From Bacteroidota bacterium (lineage in GTDB: Bacteria > Bacteroidota > Bacteroidia > Chitinophagales > Saprospiraceae): 64,000 bases of DNA. Position numbers and translations under genes: made by a program. The notes under the pieces are model-generated. The model worked only from the letters and a program-made list of their open reading frames with translations. It was not told where the DNA came from and made no database searches. Location of the stretch: contig JAAEZH010000006.1 of the NCBI GenBank assembly GCA_018222965.1, forward strand, positions 1 through 64,000, written 5' to 3'. Below are positions 50,878-59,600 of the stretch, in pieces (position 1 is the first letter of the stretch; every line of letters starts with the position of its first letter).

Positions 50878-52206
50878 TTATTCGCAGCCCAAATCTTCCC
50901 GGGAAAGCGGGTCGTTGTTGGGAATACAATTGCCGCTGAGAACAGATTCAGGCACGTAGCGTTGAAGATCGGAATCGTAGAGTCCGTGTTTGAGGAATTC
51001 TGTCAGATCTTCCATCTCGCTGTGAGAGAGATATAAGGGGTGGAATTGTGGCGCGATTTGTTCTTCAGGAACATTCGGGTTTTCCGGAACGCCTTCGTTG
51101 AAATATTCAACTACATCATGAAGGTCTGTATGGCTGGAGCCGTGAAAGTAGAAGTCCCCATCTTTTAAGTTGTAGAGTTGGGGTACTTTAAATTTGTGAT
51201 TGTCAGCCGGATCTTTTGTAAAATCTCCGCGTCCAAGATTGCGAGGATCGTCTGGTCCGGTTGCAAAAGCCTGTCCTGTTTGGTAGAGGTCTTTGACCCC
51301 CAGCGAGTAAAACTCAACAGCATTCAGAGCAGGCCCCTTGTGGCAGCGGTAGCATAGTGCTTTGCCGTAAAACAGCAAGGCACCGCGTTTCTCCGGGTCG
51401 GTCATCGCCTCATCATTTCCTTTCAGCCACTGTTGGAATGGAGATTTGTTGGTAACAATGCTCCGGAGGTAAGCAGAAATAGCAAAACTGGCACCCAGTG
51501 GAGAGTAGCGGTCTTCTTTACTCATTTCAGGGAATGCTGTGTCAAAATATTGGCGATATCCCAGCGTATCGATCACATCTTCATTAACGACCATGCGGTG
51601 CAGGTGTAAGCCTTCAATATTTTGGGTTTCCAAGCCCTGGTAGCCGAGGTGGTTAAGTTCGGTTTCGCCTTCCCAAACAGCTTCAGTGCCTGTGTTTACA
51701 CCACCGGCGCCAAAGCGACCGTTCCAGGTAGTGTTTGGAACATAGGCCAGGTTTAGCATTACAAGCGGACGAACACCCTGGGCATCAATTTCATTTCCTT
51801 CGTAGGAGTCTAGTTTTTCCCGGTTATGTCCCATGCCAAAACCGCCATCAGCGATTCCCTGAACGCGCTCAGGCATAAAGCAGGCTTCCGGTACGTGACA
51901 GGTTCCGCAGGAATATCCTTCCAAAGATTCATCGTGCAGAGGAGCAAGGGCCAGGCCCGTTTCGAAGAATAGCATTTTACCCAATTCAATCTTTACGGCA
52001 GTCAACGGATTGTTTTCATCCTGTGGGATGTTGGAATAATCGTGACTTTCCGGTAAAGTGAAATGTTCGTAACTGCCACTTGGGGAGAGGTCATTGAGCG
52101 TGGTGCGCAATTTGTGATCCAAGGGGTTATCCAGATGGTCGACTGTACACTGCAAAGCAAGCACAGTGACAAAAAATGCTAGTACGTATAGCAGATTTTT
52201 ATTCAT
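50878..52206 (-). CDS. Di-haem cytochrome c peroxidase/MauG-family lipoprotein
   Basis: A 442-residue exported protein with a lipoprotein signal (YVLAFFVTVLALQC) and two c-type haem sites, CGTCH near residue 100 and CYRCH near 285, in the order of bacterial di-haem peroxidases (LGKMLFFETGLA before the first, SLGVKDLY after the second). It should reduce hydrogen peroxide or oxidise a partner in the periplasm; MauG-like chemistry cannot be excluded. It is divergent from arsR, with one ArsR-type operator in the shared promoter region. Confidence 0.87.
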   Translation of the reverse strand: MNKNLLYVLAFFVTVLALQCTVDHLDNPLDHKLRTTLNDLSPSGSYEHFTLPESHDYSNIPQDENNPLTAVKIELGKMLFFETGLALAPLHDESLEGYSCGTCHVPEACFMPERVQGIADGGFGMGHNREKLDSYEGNEIDAQGVRPLVMLNLAYVPNTTWNGRFGAGGVNTGTEAVWEGETELNHLGYQGLETQNIEGLHLHRMVVNEDVIDTLGYRQYFDTAFPEMSKEDRYSPLGASFAISAYLRSIVTNKSPFQQWLKGNDEAMTDPEKRGALLFYGKALCYRCHKGPALNAVEFYSLGVKDLYQTGQAFATGPDDPRNLGRGDFTKDPADNHKFKVPQLYNLKDGDFYFHGSSHTDLHDVVEYFNEGVPENPNVPEEQIAPQFHPLYLSHSEMEDLTEFLKHGLYDSDLQRYVPESVLSGNCIPNNDPLSREDLGCE

Positions 52207-52340
52207 GGTGACTATAAAATGTTAACAGGACGCGGCAGTAAAGATAAGATCAACGGCAGGTATTTCCAAGGTTACGCGGCATTTGAATGGTCGAATCCCT
52301 GTATTTAGGTATATATACGACTTGCGTCGAATTGATATTT

Positions 52341-52356
52341 ATCGTAATATTGCAAT
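52341..52356. promoter_or_regulatory. ArsR operator 1, ATCGTAATATTGCAAT
   Basis: Imperfect palindrome (12 of 16 positions symmetric, core AATATT) ending 7 bp before the arsR ATG, so it overlaps the translation start region. It lies 135 bp from the peroxidase start on the other strand. Confidence 0.7.
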
Positions 52357-52362
52357 TGAATT

Positions 52363-52677
52363 ATGGGAGCAACTAAAGAAGACGGCTATACAGAAGAACA
52401 ATTGCAATTGGTGCGGATGGCGAAAGCCATTGGGCATCCGGCCAGACTGGCTATTTTGCAAGAACTCCTCAAGCGGGATGCCTGCGTCTGTGGGCAGCTT
52501 GTCCTGGAATTGCCACTTTCCCAGCCAACAGTATCACAACATTTAAAAGAATTGAAGCAAGCTGGCCTGATCAAAGGCTGGGTTGAAGGAACCAGTGTTT
52601 GCTATTGCATCGATCAAAAAAACTGGCGCACGGCCGCTCGGATGTTTGGCCACTTTTTCGGGGAAATCAAAGGCTAG
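52363..52677 (+). CDS. arsR: ArsR/SmtB-family metalloregulator
   Basis: A 104-residue winged-helix repressor (IGHPARLAILQELLKRDACV, LPLSQPTVSQHLKELKQAGL). The metal site is of the ArsR type: Cys41 and Cys43 in ACVCGQL at the start of the recognition helix region, as in arsenite/antimonite sensors; a third thiol may be in SVCYC near residue 80. Metal binding should release it from the three identical operators flanking this gene and arsI. ATG 52363 is used. Confidence 0.88.
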   Translation: MGATKEDGYTEEQLQLVRMAKAIGHPARLAILQELLKRDACVCGQLVLELPLSQPTVSQHLKELKQAGLIKGWVEGTSVCYCIDQKNWRTAARMFGHFFGEIKG

Positions 52678-52697
52678 GCTTTTTTTTGATCTACTTG

Positions 52698-52713
52698 ATC
52701 GTAATATTGCAAT
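52698..52713. promoter_or_regulatory. ArsR operator 2
   Basis: Exact copy 21 bp after the arsR stop. It lies upstream of a small dyad (AAATGAC/GTCATTT, 52736-52753) in the arsR-arsI gap. Confidence 0.7.
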
Positions 52714-52794
52714 AATAGAATATAGGTAAATAGTCAAATGACTTTTGTCATTTAATTCTCTTAACAATACAATTTCATTTTTTTACACTATTGC

Positions 52795-52810
52795 ATCGTA
52801 ATATTGCAAT
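52795..52810. promoter_or_regulatory. ArsR operator 3
   Basis: Exact copy ending 17 bp before the arsI start, in the same relation to the gene as operator 1 is to arsR. Two sites 97 bp apart in one gap may allow looping. Confidence 0.7.
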
Positions 52811-52827
52811 AAATAAATTAGGTTATT

Positions 52828-53259
52828 ATGACTCAAAATCCATCCATGCGCATGCACGTTAGTCTGTTTGTTTCAGACATCAAATCTACCCGGCGTTTTT
52901 ACGATCGCTTTTTCAAAAAGGATCCGGTAAAACAGAAATCGGATTATCTAAAATACGAACTGGATGACCCCGGCCTGGTGATTTCCTTTTTGGAAAACAA
53001 ATCCAAAGCAAATGGCAGTTTCGGGCACCTGGGCTTTCGGGTTTCAGACAAAGAAAAACTCCAGAACTACCTGCAGGCCGTAACCGCCAATGGTTTATTG
53101 ACACTCGAGGAAAACGACACCCACTGCTGCTATGCCCGACAAGATAAATTCTGGGTTACCGATCCGGATGGTTATTCCTGGGAGGTGTACCAGTTTATTG
53201 AAGATGTCGGACAAAATGATACCCAAAAAGAGGAGGCAATAACCAGAAGTTGCTGCTAA
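52828..53259 (+). CDS. arsI: ArsI/CadI-family C-As lyase (VOC dioxygenase)
   Basis: A 143-residue vicinal-oxygen-chelate protein. Two beta-alpha-beta-beta-beta modules start MRMHVSLFVSDIKSTRRFY and GSFGHLGFRVSDK. The substrate site has the adjacent cysteines Cys100-Cys101 in HCCYARQDKFWVTDP, the ArsI signature for trivalent organoarsenicals, with Fe(II) ligands expected in HVS, FGHLG and SWEVYQF. ArsI cleaves the C-As bond of methylarsenite to arsenite. It ends in an additional SCC tail. Regulated by arsR from operators on both sides of the gap. No arsenite pump or arsC is in the window. Confidence 0.85.
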   Translation: MTQNPSMRMHVSLFVSDIKSTRRFYDRFFKKDPVKQKSDYLKYELDDPGLVISFLENKSKANGSFGHLGFRVSDKEKLQNYLQAVTANGLLTLEENDTHCCYARQDKFWVTDPDGYSWEVYQFIEDVGQNDTQKEEAITRSCC

Positions 53260-53270
53260 ATAAACATAGA

Positions 53271-53320
53271 CCCTTCCTGCTCCCTTTTTTCATGAAGAAA
53301 TATTGCAGGAAGGGTTTTTT
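53271..53320 (+). terminator. Terminator of the arsI gene
   Basis: CCCTTCCTGC (53271-53280) and GCAGGAAGGG (53305-53314) with a 24-base loop, then TTTTTT. Confidence 0.85.
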
Positions 53321-53442
53321 CGCTTAAATGGAGGAAAGTACCCTATTTAGACAGGAGTACAGTTGAAGAAGTCCGTCCGGTTATGTAAATTTGAAGATCG
53401 TACATACCTGTTTAGGAAACGGTAGTGTTCTAATCAGGACAT

Positions 53443-53456
53443 TTCAGTTAACTGAA
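53443..53456. promoter_or_regulatory. Perfect palindrome TTCAGTTAACTGAA
   Basis: A 14-bp dyad upstream of the HYR gene promoter, in an otherwise unassigned 314-bp intergenic stretch (53321-53634). Possible operator; no factor can be named. Confidence 0.4.
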
Positions 53457-53534
53457 GAACTTGTGCTTATAAGAAAACCGATTACAATAACCAGCGCCCC
53501 CCGAACCACCTTATCACGCCTTTCCACCTAGCCT

Positions 53535-53542
53535 TAACTTTG
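53535..53542 (+). promoter_or_regulatory. -7 element TAACTTTG of the HYR gene
   Basis: TAnnTTTG match about 93 bp before the ATG. A small hairpin CCCTAATAGGG (53548-53558) would be at the 5' end of the transcript. Confidence 0.45.
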
Positions 53543-53634
53543 TTGTACCCTAATAGGGCATAGCTGAAGGATGTTTCCAATCCCTTCTTCGGAACATCAC
53601 ATTGAATCGATCTTATTGGCACCATAATTAAATT

Positions 53635-56600
53635 ATGGTAAATCCCATGAAAACCACTTTCCCCCGTCCTTTTCATTTGGGCCACAGCCTTATCCTCGCA
53701 TTTGGCTTCCTGCCTGTATGCATTCAGGCACAAGATTGTGATCCCGATATTTTGCCTCCGCAAATTACCTGCCCGGCAGATCAAACAATTGTAGCAGATG
53801 GAAATTGCGAAGCACTTGTATCCGACTTTCTGCCTCTGGCAGTAGTGAGTGATAACTGCGACACAAACCCTCAACTGGAGCAAAGCCCAAGCGTAGGTAC
53901 AAGCCTAAACGGACCGCAGACTATAACACTCACCGCCACCGATCAAAGTGGAAATTCAGCCAACTGTACTTTCTTGCTTACCCCCCAGGATACTACGGCC
54001 CCTGCTATACAGCTGCCATCAGATGTGAGCTTAAACTGCGGACAGGACGATCAACCGCCCGTTTCCTACTGTCAGCCAATTCCTATAATCAGAGATGGTC
54101 TGGTATTGCCCCTTTCGGGGAATGGAAGTACGCAACTTAAGGCATCCGATTTTGATCTGGGAAGCATAGATGATTGCGAAAGCGGATCGCTGCAATTCTC
54201 CTTTTCCCCACTTACAACAGATACCCTTAGGTCCTACAATTGCAATGACATAGGATCCCACAACCTAAACATCTACCTGACTGATGCCAATGGCAACCAA
54301 TCCTGGGTACAGTCCTGGCTGGAAGTGCAGGACCCGGTGGATCATTGTACAAATCCTACAGCCTGTGGACCCCAGGCTATATTGCGCCCGGGAATCGTTT
54401 TAAATTTACCCGAAGATGGAGAGGCAGTTATTGATGCCAGTTTGTTTGATGTTGCGAGTCAGGATGCCTGTTCGACCGGCAGCCTCGAATTTTCCTTTTC
54501 CATAGATGCACAGGATGATTCCCTTACTGTAGATTGTGATGTGCTGGGAACGCTGATGGTGGAGGTATGGGTTACCGATGGAAATGGCAATCAATCATTC
54601 GCCAATTGCTTTATTGAAATTCAGGATCAGTCAGCTATTTGTACACCCGGTCCCGCTTTTTGTTCCCCGTTGATCGTAGTGGAACCCGGAGTTATTGCCG
54701 GTATGCCTGCTAACCGGGAATTGATCCTGACGCCCGCAACATTCGCGCTTGACGCAACGGATGTTTGTGGGGAAGGCAACCTCGTATGGACCATAAATAA
54801 TGAAGCCTCAGAACAAACCCTGGATTGTACCGATCTGGGGGGCCAAGTCATCACCTTAGAGCTTACCGACGGCGACGACAATCAAACTGTTGTGGAAACA
54901 AACCTCCAGCTCCAGGATAATACCGATGCCTGTAGTGGAACCGGTTTTGCAACCGCAACAGACAATTGTGATTTAGCTCCACTGGTGACTTTTCAGGATG
55001 CCATAACTCCGGATGGCTGTCCTCAATCCTATACCATTATACGTACCTGGACCGCAACAGATGTTGCTGGAAACAGCAGTAGCGCAGACCAAACCATAAG
55101 CGTAGAAGACACAAGCCCGCCGAGCATTAGCTGCCCGGATCCTCAAACAGAATCGCTGGATGCCAATTGTCAATTTGTGATCCCCGATTACACCGGGATG
55201 GCAACAGCCGGAGATAATTGCGATCAAAGTCCCGCGATAACCCAAAGTCCGACTCCGGGTACAGTGGTCAGTGCTTCGGCAATAATAACCCTCACAGCAA
55301 CCGATGCTTGTGGGAATACAGCAGATTGCACGTTCGAACTTACGCTGCTAGACGATATAGCACCGACATTCAATTGCCCCTCAGATGCTGATGTGTTATT
55401 GGATGCCAATTGCGAATACAGTATTCCGGATTACAGCCAGCAGATCAACCTGAATGATAATTGTGATACAAACCCCATGCTTGTGCAGGATCCGCCGGCT
55501 GGCACCCTGATCAGTGAAGCTGCACTCGTTAGCCTGGATGTTTCAGATGCTTCCGGCAATATGGTTTCCTGCAGTTTTACCCTTACCACTCTGAATACCG
55601 GTCCCGGACTTTCCCACATGCCGGCAGACACTACCGTTTATTGTGCCAGTGACGTTCCAGGCCAACAGGGCGTAACCGGATATGATCCGTGCGACGGACA
55701 AATACCGGTTTTCTATACGCAGACCGATTTGCCGCCGGGTTGCCCGGGAGAAGGAACGGTAATTAATACATGGATTGTTCAAAATGCAGAGGATCAATCT
55801 TTTTCCTATAGCCAGACCGTGACCATTCAGGATACAGTAGCTCCTGTATTTGTCAACCTGCCAAATGACACGACCGTAAATTGTGCAAACCAGGTGCCCT
55901 GGTTGCAGGAAGTCGCCGCTTTCGATAATTGCGGGGAAGAGATTGATGTGATCGTACAACAAGGGCCGGCACCCGATTGTGTCGGTTCCGGAGAGGTGGT
56001 TATTTCGTTCATCGCAATAGATTGCGCGGGAAATTCATCCGTTCATAATCAGGTGGTCACCATCGATGACAATACACCACCGGTGCTTTCTGCTACGCCT
56101 GCTGATCTGATTGTTGACTGCTCAGATGCCGTGCCAGGCGATCCGGGCATTACCGCTACCGATAATTGTGGGGAAACTATCTCGGTAGAATTCGAGCAAA
56201 CGGCTCTTCCCGATTGCCCCGGCGGATTTGCTCAGGTTAGCAATACCTGGACAGCGGCCGATTGCGCCGGCAATGAAACGACCTGGACACAGACCATAAC
56301 CATTGATGATAATACGGATCCGATACTATCTGCTTTGCCCGCCGACCTGACCGTAGAATGTGTGGATGATGTGCCCGCCGATCAAGGCATTACCGCCACT
56401 GATAATTGCAATGAAATGTTGAATGTCCAGTTTGCACAAAGCCCTTTGCCGGATTGCAGCGACATGGGCGAAGTGACCAACACCTGGACGGTAAGTGATT
56501 GTTCTGGAAACACCGTAGTGCACGTACAAACGGTAACCATCGATCACCAGGAAGATCCGATCTTCTCAGTTTATCCGACTAGCATTACAGTTGATTGTGC

Positions 56601-59600
56601 ATTTGATGTGCCCGGCGATCAGGGTATTACCGCCACCAGTTATTGTGGTGAAACCCTTACCGTGAACTTCTCACAAACAGCCCCGCCGACTTGTGTTGGT
56701 AATGGTGCGGTGGTTAATACGTGGACAGCCACTGATTGCAACGGCAATTTTGCGCAGCATTCTCAATTTGTCACCATTGAAGATACCGAAGGACCGGTAT
56801 TGTCTGAAGAGCCTGCAGACTTAACCCTGCCATGTGTTTTCGACGTGCCCGGCGATCCCGGTGTTACGGCCACCGACAACTGTGGTGAGCCCGTCGATGT
56901 AGTATTTACACAAAGTGGATTGTCGACTACCTGTCCGGGCAGCGGAACCGTAACCAATACCTGGACGGCTACCGACTGTGCCGGCAACACAAGCACGCAT
57001 ATTCAAACGATTACACTGGATGATACAGTTGCACCTGTCTTAAGCAGCCTTCCGGCGAATGTTTCTGTGATTTGCGTTGAAGATGCACCGGGCGATCCCG
57101 GCATTACAGCTACAGATAATTGTGGCGAAGAACTTACCGTGGTCTTTAGCCAATCTCCGGCACCCGCTTGTCCGGGCAGCGGTTCAATTACAAATACCTG
57201 GACGGTTACAGATTGTGCAGGCAATACAACCACCCACGATCAAATTGTCAGCATTCAGGATAATACCATTCCTGTGTTGTCGCACAAACCGGCAGATGTA
57301 ACCGTTGCCTGTCTGGAAGACATACCCGGAGAGCAGGGAGTAACGGCCACCGATAATTGCGATGCCAATGTGCAGCTAAGTTATATACAGGAGGGCCTGC
57401 CCCTTCAATTCCCAAATCCGGATCCGGTAACCAACACCTGGATTGCCACCGATTGCGCTGGTAACGAAACCATACACGTACAAACCATAACGGTCCTTGA
57501 TGAAGAAGCCCCGGTCGCTAATTGCAGCGGATTGACTGTGTTACTCGATCAAAATGGATCAGCTACCGTCAGCGCTGAGGTAATTGGTGATGGCAGTAGC
57601 GATAATTGTGGCATTGCAGCCTACCTCATCGACAATGGCAGCTTTAGCTGTGCCGACATCGGCGAAAATGAAGTGCTTCTCACCGTTGTTGATGCTTTTG
57701 AAAACACCAACAGTTGTATTGCAATTGTAAATGTAATGGCCTCACCAGCCTGTACGCCTCCTGCTATTCAAAACAACGGTGGTCCAACGATTTCGGATCC
57801 ATGTACCTGTCGGGGCAATGGAGAATTTGATGAGGAAATTGTGATCGGCCCTACCGGCTCCGGTCAGGATTGGGAGGTGCTTACCACCGATCTGATCAAC
57901 CCGGCAAGTATGCAGCCTTATGCAACAGGTACCCCTTTTATCGAACAACCGGATGGCATGGGGCAATTTATTTATACCCTGGCAGGTATTCATTTGGATG
58001 GTCAGGGATACACGCTACAGGCTGTTAGTCCGTCCTTCCCGGGTGAAATCCTGGAGATATCCAATACCTGTTATTATCCGGAACCAGAGATTCTTGGATT
58101 GGATGACGTCTATTGTCAGTACTCGGATCCGCAAGCCCTTGAAGGAGATGTTGGAGGTGTTTTTCTGGAATCAGAAACCTGGACCATTAATGATGATCCG
58201 GCCATGATCTTCGATCCACTGGTTCTTGGTGTAGGTCAGCATGTTGTCACCTATACCGTAGATGCCGGGACTGCTGGCAGCAACGACCCAAATGACCCGG
58301 GCTGTGTAGCTTCCACGAGTGTAATTGTTAATATTGAATCGACGCCCGCCACCCTGGCTTGTAACGATAATATTACCATATCGACAGATGAAGATTGTGA
58401 AGTCCTGATTACACCCGATATGATTCTCGAAGGAAGTTATGGTTGTTACGACGATTACGACGTGACTGTTAATTTAGGAATCAATGAGATTCCGAACCCG
58501 GTTACAGGAGATTATTTAGATGAATTACTCACGGTTACAATTACACATCTGGTGAGTGGCAATTCCTGTTCGGGAGAAGTAACGATCACAGACCAATTAG
58601 CACCGGTCTTTAATTGTTCTTCCACCCCAATTCAAATAAGTTGTACGGAAGAAACGAGCAACGTTCCCAATCCGATAGCTACCGATAATTGTACAGCAGT
58701 TACCTATCAATTAATTGGTGAAGTGGTGCTGGATGATGACCCCTGTGGAGACAATATTGTACTGATCCAGCAAACCTGGACAGCCACAGACGCATTCGGA
58801 AATATTTCTCAACCATGCATTCAGCTTATTGAGATCATCCGACCAGACGATATTGATTTCCCAAATGACATCGTCTGGGAATGTGATCAGTACGACCTGT
58901 ATCCTAATATCGTCGAGGCAGAATCCCTTCATCCACAAGTTGAAGCTTTGCAAAACGGGATAGATATTATAGAAGCCGATGGCATTAGTTCAGCGGCTGT
59001 TTTATCCAATACCGGCTCGGGTATACCGCTTGATTTTGACGGGCAGTATTGCAATTATGGATATGCTTTCAGTGACCAAACACTTAGCGATTGTGGAAGT
59101 GCTTTCCAGATCGTGCGTACCTGGACGGTCCTTGATTGGTGTACTCAAGCTGTTATCACCGAAAATCAGGCGGGAGAAGATAATATCCAGATCATCAAGG
59201 TGAAAGACCTGACGCCGCCAGTTGTCAGCTTATCGCCATTTACGGTAAGTGCCAATGTCTATGGACAACATCCGCAACCCTGTACTTCGCAGGACTTTTT
59301 GTTGCCTCCGGTTGTTAGCGACAATTGCCACGACTGGACCGTGTATATTTTTACGCCTGTCGGCGAAGCAGTATATGCCAATGGCATAGACGGCTCGAAT
59401 GGCGGATTGATCCCGGCTCCGGGCTTACAGATTGGATTTCACACCATTACCTATCAGGTTATTGATGAGTGCGGAAACCAAACCAATTTGAATGTTCAGA
59501 TTGAAGTGATTGATGACATCGCTCCTGTTGCGATCTGTGATGAAATTACAGAAGTGAATCTCTCGAGTAATGGTCTGGCAGTAGTGCCGGCCGATATATT

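Noticed and set aside
52781-52790. TTTTACACTA upstream of arsI
   Set aside because: Incomplete and single; ArsR operators explain the region.
53482-53883. 133-codon minus-strand frame over the start of the HYR gene
   Set aside because: Overlaps the signal peptide and promoter of a clear gene and has no recognisable content.
55615-57530. Regularly spaced repeats considered as a CRISPR-like array
   Set aside because: Units are ~240 bp, in frame and protein coding, without spacers.
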